DNA of 9,724 bases from Campylobacterota bacterium (GTDB lineage Bacteria > Campylobacterota > Campylobacteria > Campylobacterales > Sulfurovaceae), in contig JAADDP010000082.1 of the NCBI GenBank assembly GCA_013153825.1, forward strand, positions 1 to 9,724. The letters run 5' to 3'. Made by a program: the position numbers and the translations under genes. This document shows, in pieces, positions 1 to 6,970 of this stretch. The notes beneath the pieces were generated by a model. That model was not told the origin of the DNA and made no database searches. It worked only from the letters and a program-made list of their open reading frames with translations. Position 1 is the stretch's first letter, and each line of letters begins with the position of its first letter.

Positions 1-90
1 GACAGTTGGGTGAGCTGGCTGAAACCACACCCCTGCTAAGGGTGCGTACCTTTACGGGTACCGAGGGTTCGAATCCCTCACTGTCCGCCA
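1..90 (+). tRNA. tRNA-Ser(GCU), 5' end cut by one base
   Basis: A class II tRNA reading serine AGC/AGU codons. The anticodon stem pairs 28-32 with 40-44 around the loop CTGCTAA, which puts anticodon GCT at 35-37. A long variable arm follows (GTACC paired with GGTAC), as expected for tRNA-Ser. The T-arm is GAGGG/CCCTC around TTCGAAT. The acceptor 3' strand ACTGTCC is followed by discriminator G and an encoded CCA at 88-90. Its 5' partner should be GGACAGT, but the window opens at GACAGT, so exactly one base lies outside. No U-tract hairpin terminator is evident directly after CCA. Confidence 0.96.
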
Positions 91-163
91 TGTGTCCAAT
101 ATACTACCTTTTTAAAATATCTATTCTTAAACTCCTTTTTTTGTAAAGTTATCAACTATCTTT

Positions 164-174
164 TTTGATACAAT
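164..174 (+). promoter_or_regulatory. Candidate extended -10 promoter for the rluD-rimO operon
   Basis: In the 136-bp spacer between the tRNA and the first gene, TGA followed by TACAAT (166-174) fits an extended -10 element (TGnTATAAT with one mismatch). It is preceded by a T-run and has no good -35 at normal spacing, a pattern common in Campylobacterota, where T-rich DNA replaces the -35. A start near 181 would give a leader of about 45 nt. Because the tRNA lies immediately upstream, read-through from its promoter is the alternative. The rest of the spacer is featureless AT-rich DNA. Confidence 0.4.
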
Positions 175-226
175 ATTGCTATCTTATATATTTTTATCTC
201 AGATGTTAATATTTAAAAAGGGTGAT

Positions 227-1225
227 ATGAGGAGCTTAAAATTTACCTCTGAAGAGAGTGGTAGAGTCGATAGGGTATTAACCTCCGAAATAGGAGAGAG
301 TAGAAGCCAGATAAGAAGGTTAATATCTGCTGGAGCTGTAAAGGTAAATGGGAAGAGCGTTAAAAAGGGTGGATATCTGGTCTCTAAAGGTGATGTAGTA
401 GAGTATATATTGTCAGATGGGGCGATACCAGATAGAGTTTTAGATATAGATTTTGATATCGATATCATATATGAGGATATGGATATATTGGTTATAAATA
501 AGCCCTCCAAGCTAGTTGTACACCCTGCACCATCGGTTAAGGGGGCAACCGTGGTCGATTGGTTAACGGATAGAGGATTTTCCCTCTCTACGATTGCAGG
601 AGAGTATAGAAGTGGAATTGTCCATAGATTGGATAGAGATACAACAGGTGTCATGGTTATAGCAAAGACAAATATGGCACATAGAGCATTAAGTGAACAG
701 CTTAAAGATAGAAGTATGGGTAGATACTATCTAGCATTGATAGATTACCCCCTCAAGGATAACTCGATTGTGGAGAAGCCGATAGGCAGAAATCATAAAA
801 ATAGACTCAAGATGGATATTGTAGGAGATGGTCGATATGCCAAGTCTGCCTTCTACAAAATTCTGGAGGGCAGAGCCTCTCTAGAGTTGATAGCAGTAAA
901 GTTATATACAGGGAGGACACATCAGATTAGGGTTCACCTCAATAGTATAGGGAGACACATCTTAGGGGACATTTTATATGGCTTTAAGAGCAAACAAGAT
1001 ACAATCGACAGAGTTATGTTACACGCCTATAAGCTATACCTAATCCACCCTACAAGAGATGAGAGGATGGAGTTTGTCGCACCACTATTTTCCGATATGA
1101 GAGAGTTTATCTATCAAAATTTTAATCAAGGAGAGGTTGATGAGAAGATATGTCCAGATATTATCGATAGCTACTTTTATGATGTCTCTAGATGGGTGCA
1201 GTTCAAACAGCATGGTAGATTATGA
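227..1225 (+). CDS. RluD-like 23S rRNA pseudouridine synthase (RluA family, S4 domain)
   Basis: A predicted cytoplasmic enzyme of 332 aa that isomerises uridine to pseudouridine in rRNA. An N-terminal S4 RNA-binding domain spans about residues 13-75. The RluA-type catalytic domain follows, with the signature HRLDRDT at 133-139 and D136 as the expected catalytic aspartate; a TGRTHQIR motif comes later. RluD acts on helix 69 of 23S rRNA, but RluC/RluD specificity cannot be settled from sequence alone, so the symbol is left blank. ATG 227 was chosen over upstream TTG 176 and ATG 203 because it follows AAAGGGTGAT and begins right before the S4 domain. The last 28 codons (from 1140) run inside the next gene's signal peptide, an unusual 86-nt overlap. 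It is the first gene of the operon. Confidence 0.93.
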   Translation: MRSLKFTSEESGRVDRVLTSEIGESRSQIRRLISAGAVKVNGKSVKKGGYLVSKGDVVEYILSDGAIPDRVLDIDFDIDIIYEDMDILVINKPSKLVVHPAPSVKGATVVDWLTDRGFSLSTIAGEYRSGIVHRLDRDTTGVMVIAKTNMAHRALSEQLKDRSMGRYYLALIDYPLKDNSIVEKPIGRNHKNRLKMDIVGDGRYAKSAFYKILEGRASLELIAVKLYTGRTHQIRVHLNSIGRHILGDILYGFKSKQDTIDRVMLHAYKLYLIHPTRDERMEFVAPLFSDMREFIYQNFNQGEVDEKICPDIIDSYFYDVSRWVQFKQHGRL

Positions 1226-1823
1226 GGTTGATAGTTCTCTTCCAAAGATTGGTAGGGTAGAGTATACCGTAGGGAGTAGCGAGATTGGCTTTGAGTGGAA
1301 AGCACCATTTGAAAAGGGTCTAGATGGTATAAATATATATAGAAGTAGAGCCACACCGAACCCTCTATCATATACTACAAGAGATCTGATTAAGATTGCC
1401 ACAATTGATAATCCATACATCTCACACTATGTAGATAGGGGCTTGAAGCAGAATAGCTACTACACATACACATTTACAACGATTAAGGGTGGGCTGGAGT
1501 CACTTCACGATAGGGTTATAGATATAAAGACAGCTCCTCCACTTTCAAAGATAGAGCCTATTGATGGAACTCAAATTGGGAGGAATGTTATAAAGTTGAC
1601 TTGGAGAGTCCATCCAGATATGAGAGTGGATAGATATAGGGTTGAGAGGAGTATAAATGGAGATAGATGGTATCTAGTAGGGGTTACCAATAGCAGAATG
1701 ATGGTTGAGTTTATAGATAGCCCTATCTCCTTAGGGGATAGGTATGAGTATAGAGTGATAGCAGTAGGTTTTGATGGAAGCTACTCTATCCCTAGCAACA
1801 TAGTTACAATTTTAACAAAATAG
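1140..1823 (+). CDS. FlpA-like lipoprotein with two fibronectin type III domains
   Basis: A 227-aa predicted lipoprotein. Residues 1-19 form a signal peptide ending in LDG-C20; Asp at -2 makes this lipobox slightly atypical. Two fibronectin type III-like domains follow, about 35-131 and 132-226. By position between an RluD-like gene and trmB it corresponds to C. jejuni Cj1279c (FlpA), a surface protein that binds host fibronectin. As I remember it, FlpA is around 410 aa with three such domains, so this protein seems to lack the C-terminal one. Residues 155-163 read WRVHPDMRV, against the reported FlpA fibronectin-binding motif WRPHPDFRV. ATG 1140 has an ideal AAGGAG at 1128-1133 with a 6-nt spacer; the in-frame TTG at 1137 is less likely. 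It overlaps the preceding gene by 86 nt. The adhesin role is inferred from the family. Confidence 0.85.
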   Translation: MRRYVQILSIATFMMSLDGCSSNSMVDYEVDSSLPKIGRVEYTVGSSEIGFEWKAPFEKGLDGINIYRSRATPNPLSYTTRDLIKIATIDNPYISHYVDRGLKQNSYYTYTFTTIKGGLESLHDRVIDIKTAPPLSKIEPIDGTQIGRNVIKLTWRVHPDMRVDRYRVERSINGDRWYLVGVTNSRMMVEFIDSPISLGDRYEYRVIAVGFDGSYSIPSNIVTILTK

Positions 1824-1831
1824 GGAGTAGT

Positions 1832-3007
1832 ATGCCACATATTAAGTTTAAAAATTTCTCTATAACAGATTTCAAACCCGATAGATTTAGGGCTACGGAG
1901 GTTCTATTTATAGCTAATGATTCGACCTTAAGGTCAACGATGGTTGGGGTTAAGCTTAAGGGTGTTGAGTTTCTACTGGAGCTGAAGAGAGACCGGAGAG
2001 GAAGCTGGATTTTAAAGTATGATAAGGTTACAAGACCGTTAGATGTAAATCTGCTTAAGGAGGCTATAGGTGATATTGCTGATGGGTTAAATCTCGATAT
2101 CATATACTCCAATATAAGGCTATCAAAAGTTCCAATTGCAAATAGTGCCGAGAAGAGTATAGAGAGCTTTGAGAATATAAAATTTCCGTATGACAAGTTA
2201 TCTATAGAGGTTGGATTTGGTTCAGGAAAACATATCCTATATCAGGCTGACCATAATAGAGATGAGCTATTTATAGGTATTGAGATACATACACCATCTG
2301 CACAACAGCTTTTACGCCAGATAGAGTTAAAGGGCATCGATAATATCTGGGTTGTAAATTATGATGCTAGACTACTTCTAGAGATGTTAAGCTCAAATAT
2401 TGCAGATAGGCTCTTTGTACACTTTCCTGTCCCTTGGGATAAGAAACCACACAGGAGGGTTATATCCCCACAATTTCTAAAGGAGGCAATGAGGGTTCTA
2501 AAAGTTGGTGGTAGGTTGGAGCTTAGAACCGATAGTCCAAAATACTTCTGGTACTCTCTAGAGACATTTTTGGGAGAGGGTGTTGAGCAGAGTGAGTTGC
2601 TCATTAGAAAGAATGTAGATTTAGATGTTATCAGTAAATATGAGGCTAGATGGAGAAGAGAGAGTAGAGATATATATGATATATCTATAATCTCTAGAGA
2701 GGAGTCACCTGAGAGAGATATAGAGATAGACTTTACCTTTAATAGTCTAAGGTTTAATAGTAAACTTATAGATAATCCCCCTAAGGGTTCACACATATTT
2801 GATGGGTTCTTTATCTCCTTAAAAAAAATATATATAGTAAATAAAAGTTCAATTTTGTTAAAATTATCATTTGGGAGTTTTGATAAACCTGAACAGAAAT
2901 ATATATTTATAGATAGGGATAGGAGTTACTACTTTGGTATGGAGCCTATAAAGAGTTACACAAATTATAAAGCACATATGGCTATTGAGGAGATGCTTAA
3001 TGTCTGA
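1832..3007 (+). CDS. trmB: tRNA (guanine-N7-)-methyltransferase, long Campylobacterota form
   Basis: Uses S-adenosylmethionine to make m7G at position 46 of the tRNA variable loop. At 391 aa it is much longer than the common TrmB (about 210-240 aa). The methyltransferase core lies at about 120-255, flanked by an N-terminal extension (1-115) and a C-terminal one (260-391). Visible motifs are the SAM-binding EVGFGSG (126-132), then VHFPVPWDKKPHRR (196-209), matching the family's FPDPW...K..H..RR element with Val in place of the usual Asp, and RTDSPKYFWY further on, whose Asp matches the family TD motif. The start ATG 1832 sits 4 nt after GGAG (1824-1827), 8 nt past the preceding stop. It overlaps ftsE by 8 nt. 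The extended form is, as I recall, typical of Campylobacter and Helicobacter. Confidence 0.92.
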   Translation: MPHIKFKNFSITDFKPDRFRATEVLFIANDSTLRSTMVGVKLKGVEFLLELKRDRRGSWILKYDKVTRPLDVNLLKEAIGDIADGLNLDIIYSNIRLSKVPIANSAEKSIESFENIKFPYDKLSIEVGFGSGKHILYQADHNRDELFIGIEIHTPSAQQLLRQIELKGIDNIWVVNYDARLLLEMLSSNIADRLFVHFPVPWDKKPHRRVISPQFLKEAMRVLKVGGRLELRTDSPKYFWYSLETFLGEGVEQSELLIRKNVDLDVISKYEARWRRESRDIYDISIISREESPERDIEIDFTFNSLRFNSKLIDNPPKGSHIFDGFFISLKKIYIVNKSSILLKLSFGSFDKPEQKYIFIDRDRSYYFGMEPIKSYTNYKAHMAIEEMLNV

Positions 3008-3674
3008 AATAATTATAGCACAAAATTTAACACTCTCTTATGAGAGAGATGAGGCTATAATTAGAGAGGCATCTTTTAAGATTAAAAAGGGGGATTTTGT
3101 ATTTATCACTGGACCTAGTGGTAGTGGGAAGTCCACGCTTCTGAAGTCATTCTATGGGAGTCTGAAGCCCCAGAAGGGTACTCTAATTATGGGTGGATTA
3201 AATATGAATAGTATCTCAAAGACAAAACTGCAGGAGCTTAGAAGACACTTAGGCATAGTGTTTCAAGATTATAGATTGATAAATGAGTGGAGTGTTGAGA
3301 GAAATGTCGTCCTTCCACTATGGATTGCTGGATACTCAAAGGAGATACAGAAGGCACAATCGAAGAAGCTTCTACACCATGTTAAGCTTATAGGTAAGGA
3401 GGAGAAGTATCCCCTAGAGCTATCTGGTGGCGAACAGCAGAGGGTAGGTGTTGCACGTGCATTATCAAAAAATCCACATCTTATATTGGCAGATGAGCCG
3501 ACAGGTAATCTGGATGAGTACTCATCTACCGTGATATGGGATCTACTGGAGAATGCCTGTAGGCAACTTGGAACAACTGTTGTAGTCGTAACCCATAAGA
3601 TACCATCGGTCTTCAACATCTCATATCGACACTTAACTATAGATGATTATGGAGCTATATATGAGGTCCATTAG
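3000..3674 (+). CDS. ftsE: Cell division ATP-binding protein FtsE
   Basis: A 224-aa ABC ATPase that pairs with FtsX at the division septum. ATP hydrolysis is transmitted through FtsX to a periplasmic regulator of peptidoglycan hydrolases. All nucleotide-binding motifs are intact: Walker A GPSGSGKS (38-45), Q-loop VFQDYRLI, signature [15 protein letters not shown], Walker [13 protein letters not shown] and the switch His in VVVVTHK. The start is ATG 3000, overlapping the end of trmB by 8 nt, with GAGGAG at 2987-2992 giving a 7-nt spacer. An earlier in-frame start at 2985 has no comparable ribosome site. The 14-nt overlap with ftsX and the EnvC-like gene after it separate FtsE from other small ABC ATPases such as LolD. 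Confidence 0.95.
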   Translation: MSEIIIAQNLTLSYERDEAIIREASFKIKKGDFVFITGPSGSGKSTLLKSFYGSLKPQKGTLIMGGLNMNSISKTKLQELRRHLGIVFQDYRLINEWSVERNVVLPLWIAGYSKEIQKAQSKKLLHHVKLIGKEEKYPLELSGGEQQRVGVARALSKNPHLILADEPTGNLDEYSSTVIWDLLENACRQLGTTVVVVTHKIPSVFNISYRHLTIDDYGAIYEVH

Positions 3675-4467
3675 GAGTCACATCTCTCTAATATTCCCGA
3701 TGATTGCAATTTTACTAGGTCTAGAGTTCTTTATAGCCTTTGACAGAACAACAAAAGGGTATGAGGAGAGTCTTAAGAATAGCTACTCTATGTTGGTTGT
3801 ATCCAAAGATGAGATGGGTATTGATGACTTTAGAGCTTGGGATGAGCATATCTATAAGGTCTCTGAGATTGAGAAGTCAACAATAATAAAGAAGGTTGGA
3901 ATATCTCTTAAAAATAGTAGTAAGTATATAAATGATGAGCTACCCAACTTCTACTCTATAAAGTTGAATAGATATCTAAATAGTGATGAGTTGGAGAGGG
4001 TTAAGGAGAATCTACTCAAAAGTGATAGGATAAGTAGGGTAGAGTCTTTTGATACACTCCACAACTCAAATTATGGGCTATTCTCATCGATAAAGTTGGC
4101 ATTTAGAACATTTATATTTTTCATGACTGTAATAGGGTTCTTTCTGATAATAAAGCAGATGGAGGTTTGGCATCTACTGCACTCAGAGAGGATGAAGATA
4201 ATGGATATATTGGGTGCATCTCTCTTTTTAAGGAGTAAGGCACTAATTGTAATGGCTCTTATAGATGCCTTTATATCGGCAGTTATAACAAGTATCATAT
4301 TCTACATAATTCAGAACTCATGGGTTAAAGATAACCATATAGCTATACTTGAGGATAATATAGATGGACTCTTCTCATTTAATGACCTATTTACCCTATC
4401 TTTCGCCTCAATATTAATTGTCCTTGTAGCCGTCATAATTGTGGTATTGAGAATTAAGGATGAGTAG
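3661..4467 (+). CDS. ftsX: Cell division membrane protein FtsX
   Basis: A 268-aa inner-membrane partner of FtsE with the standard FtsX layout. A short cytoplasmic N-terminus leads into membrane segment 1 (about 8-27), then a periplasmic domain (about 28-145) that would dock the EnvC-like protein. Three more membrane segments follow near 148-166, 195-217 and 242-263. The HSERMKIMDILGAS stretch between segments 2 and 3 is the cytoplasmic loop typical of FtsX/MacB-type permeases. Three ATGs are possible (3643, 3649, 3661). 3661 is preferred because GGAG at 3651-3654 lies 6 nt upstream and the resulting N-terminus fits the family. It overlaps ftsE by 14 nt and its TAG stop directly abuts the next ATG. 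Confidence 0.92.
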   Translation: MRSIRSHISLIFPMIAILLGLEFFIAFDRTTKGYEESLKNSYSMLVVSKDEMGIDDFRAWDEHIYKVSEIEKSTIIKKVGISLKNSSKYINDELPNFYSIKLNRYLNSDELERVKENLLKSDRISRVESFDTLHNSNYGLFSSIKLAFRTFIFFMTVIGFFLIIKQMEVWHLLHSERMKIMDILGASLFLRSKALIVMALIDAFISAVITSIIFYIIQNSWVKDNHIAILEDNIDGLFSFNDLFTLSFASILIVLVAVIIVVLRIKDE

Positions 4468-5640
4468 ATGATACAACTTTTTATCCTTTTTACTCTAGCT
4501 ATAACCACTCTCAGCTCAGGTGTAAAGGAGAGCGATATAAGGAGTAAAGAGAGTGAGCTGAATATGCAGAATATTGAGTCTAAGAAGATAGATAGAAAGT
4601 TATCTCAGATAGCAGATGATATTCTAAAGGTTAAGAGGGAGCTTAGAACTCTATCTAAGAAGTTGGCAACTCTCGAGAGTAGAATAGCTAAGAGTGAGAA
4701 GAGTTATGAGAGGTTGAGTAGTAAAAAGCTTGAGGTTGATAGAGAGCTTGAGAGGCTCTCTAAGGAGATAGAGAAGAAGCAGGAGAAGTTTATATCTCTA
4801 ATTGCCGATAAATTTAGTATAGCTCTAGTTCTAGATGAGCTGAAACAGCCAACTCCAAACTCTGTAATGTTGCAGGAGGCCTATAAGATATATGCAGAGG
4901 AGAACAGTAGAGAGCTTAAGGGGATAAAAGAGGAGATAGATAGATTGACAAAGGAGGAGGAGCTATATATCAAGAGGCAGAGTCAGCTTAAGAGAGAGAT
5001 AGAGATATATCAGAGGGATAGGGATGAGTATCTAGCAAAGCAGAAGGAGCAGGAGTCCCTTCTTCAGAAATTGGCATCAGATGAGAGGGTATATAAGAGA
5101 AAATTCAATGCGATTATCAGCAGTAAAAAGCATCTTCAGAGAGAGCTTGAGAGGCTCAAGATTGTTAAGGGTGAGAGTAGCGATATCATCATCAAGAAGG
5201 GGGCTAGTAGTGGTAAAAAGGGTAGAAGGGGTCGCCATAGAGGGGCGAGATATAGAGGTAAAAAGAGCATATCCCCTATAGAGAACTCAAAATTGATAAA
5301 GAGATTTGGTCTCTACCTAGATCCAGTATATAAGTTTAAGATATTCAATAAATCTATAACTCTCAAGGCTCCATATAGGGGGGCTAAGGTTAGAAGTGTT
5401 CTGGCTGGAGAGATTGTATTTGCTGAAGATAGTGGAAAGATGCTTGGTAAGGTTGTCATTATTGAGCATAAAAATAGGATACATACAATATATGCAAAGT
5501 TATCAAGATTTGCCCCTGGTATCAAGGTTGGAAAGAGAGTCCCAAAAGGTGCAGTTATAGGTAAGGTTCGTAGCAGTTTAATCTTTGAGGTCACCAAAGA
5601 TAATAGACACATAAATCCATTAAAGTTAATTAGACTATAG
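4468..5640 (+). CDS. EnvC-like murein hydrolase activator (coiled coil plus degenerate LytM/M23 domain)
   Basis: A 390-aa predicted periplasmic protein. A hydrophobic N-terminus (about 1-17) looks like a signal peptide without a clear cleavage motif. A long Glu/Lys/Arg/Leu-rich coiled coil covers about 20-230, then a very basic Gly/Arg/Lys linker near 249-266, then a LytM/M23 fold at about 297-388. M23 hydrolases need H...D and H-x-H zinc ligands. Here the HxxxD region reads ITLKAP (297-302), YAHL is YAKL (342-345) and LHFEV is LIFEV (371-375), so the zinc site appears lost. E. coli EnvC is degenerate in the same way and activates amidases under FtsEX control. The ftsX stop abuts this ATG, and AAGGA (4456-4460) gives a 7-nt spacer. 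Databases would probably label it an M23 peptidase, which would overstate its activity. Confidence 0.88.
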   Translation: MIQLFILFTLAITTLSSGVKESDIRSKESELNMQNIESKKIDRKLSQIADDILKVKRELRTLSKKLATLESRIAKSEKSYERLSSKKLEVDRELERLSKEIEKKQEKFISLIADKFSIALVLDELKQPTPNSVMLQEAYKIYAEENSRELKGIKEEIDRLTKEEELYIKRQSQLKREIEIYQRDRDEYLAKQKEQESLLQKLASDERVYKRKFNAIISSKKHLQRELERLKIVKGESSDIIIKKGASSGKKGRRGRHRGARYRGKKSISPIENSKLIKRFGLYLDPVYKFKIFNKSITLKAPYRGAKVRSVLAGEIVFAEDSGKMLGKVVIIEHKNRIHTIYAKLSRFAPGIKVGKRVPKGAVIGKVRSSLIFEVTKDNRHINPLKLIRL

Positions 5641-5648
5641 GAGAGCTT

Positions 5649-6968
5649 TTGAGAGATAAAAGAGTATATTTAGAGAGTTTAGGTTGTAGTAAAAATCTTG
5701 TAGATAGCGAGGTTATGCTAGGTAAATTGAGTGAATATGAGTTGACAGATAGTCCAAATTTGGCAGATGTGATTATTGTCAATACATGTGGATTTATAAA
5801 CTCAGCAAAAGAGGAGAGTATAAATAGGATTTTAACTCTGGCTGATGAGAGAAAGTTTGGTTCAACTCTCGTAGTTAGTGGCTGTCTAAGTGAGAGGTAT
5901 AGAGATGAGCTTAAGGGGCTTCTTCCAGAGGTCGATATATTTACAGGAGTTGGAGATTATGAAGAGATAGATAGGATAGTATCCAAAGGGGGTGGTAGCT
6001 TCTTCTCCGATAGTATATATTTGGCAGATGAGAACTCACCTAGATTGATTACAGGCTCAAATAGACACGCATATATTAAGATAGCAGAGGGGTGTAATCA
6101 GAACTGCTCATTCTGTGCAATTCCAAATTTTAAGGGCAGATTACAATCTAGAACAGTAGAGTCTATAGAGAGAGAGATTAAGAGTCTAGTAGATAGGGGA
6201 TTTTTTGAGTTCACCTTTATATCACAAGACTCATCAAGTTTCGGTAGAGATTTAGGTCTAAGAGATGGATTGATAGATTTAATCGATATGGTCGATAGAG
6301 TTGATGGGGTTAAGGTGGCAAGAGTTCTATATCTATACCCATCAACCACAACATTTGATTTAATAGATAGAGTTGCAGACTCTAAAAAGTTTCAGACCTA
6401 CTACGATATGCCGATACAGCACATATCTGATAAGATGTTGAGGGTAATGAGGAGGGGATTTGGTAGAGATAGGACTATAGAGCTACTCAACTACATGAAG
6501 TCTAAGCCCAATGCCTTTATTAGGAGTTCCATTATCGTTGGTCATCCAGAGGAGAGAGATGCAGATTTTAAGGAGGTTTGTAACTTTTTAGAGGATTTTG
6601 AGTTTGATAGAGTCAATATATTTGAATACTCAAATGAGGAGGATACAACTGCATTTAGTATGGCTCAAATAGATAGTAGTGTAGTCTCGGAGAGGGTAGC
6701 AATATTAGATGATATTGTTGAGAGAACAACATTAAAATCTCTGCAGAAGATGGTTGGTAGAGAGTGTAACTCAATTTTAGAGGGCGTGAGTGATGAGCAT
6801 GAGTATCTACTATCGGCCAGACCACTTATATATGCAAAGGATATCGATGGGGATATCTTAATAAATGATACCCTCGATATGGAGAAGGAGGTTGGAAGGC
6901 TATATAGAGTTAAGATAGAGAGTCTAGTTGGTGATAGGCTCATTGGAGCCTTTATGAGAGCCGACTAG
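5649..6968 (+). CDS. rimO: Ribosomal protein S12 methylthiotransferase RimO
   Basis: A 439-aa radical-SAM enzyme that adds a methylthio group to a conserved Asp of ribosomal protein S12. The N-terminal methylthiotransferase domain supplies three cysteines for an auxiliary [4Fe-4S] cluster: C13 in LGCSKNLVDSE, C47 in NTCGF and C79 in SGCLS. The GCSKN..DSE form is typical of RimO rather than MiaB. The radical-SAM motif is CNQNCSFC, with C149, C153 and C156. A TRAM-type RNA/protein-binding domain occupies roughly the last 70 residues. The start is TTG 5649, which is unusual but well supported: AGGAG at 5639-5643 is 5 nt upstream, it opens right before the domain, and no ATG follows before residue 23. 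It starts 8 nt after the EnvC-like gene and ends the operon. Confidence 0.95.
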   Translation: MRDKRVYLESLGCSKNLVDSEVMLGKLSEYELTDSPNLADVIIVNTCGFINSAKEESINRILTLADERKFGSTLVVSGCLSERYRDELKGLLPEVDIFTGVGDYEEIDRIVSKGGGSFFSDSIYLADENSPRLITGSNRHAYIKIAEGCNQNCSFCAIPNFKGRLQSRTVESIEREIKSLVDRGFFEFTFISQDSSSFGRDLGLRDGLIDLIDMVDRVDGVKVARVLYLYPSTTTFDLIDRVADSKKFQTYYDMPIQHISDKMLRVMRRGFGRDRTIELLNYMKSKPNAFIRSSIIVGHPEERDADFKEVCNFLEDFEFDRVNIFEYSNEEDTTAFSMAQIDSSVVSERVAILDDIVERTTLKSLQKMVGRECNSILEGVSDEHEYLLSARPLIYAKDIDGDILINDTLDMEKEVGRLYRVKIESLVGDRLIGAFMRAD

Positions 6969-6970
6969 AG

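Noticed and set aside
199..654. Minus-strand 151-codon frame opposite the pseudouridine synthase
   Set aside because: Antisense shadow. The opposite strand carries an intact S4 and RluA-type domain, and the antisense product is low-complexity Ser/Leu/Thr.
5081..5281. Plus-strand 66-codon frame inside the EnvC-like gene
   Set aside because: Alternative-frame shadow of the purine-rich coiled-coil region, with no start site or recognisable protein.
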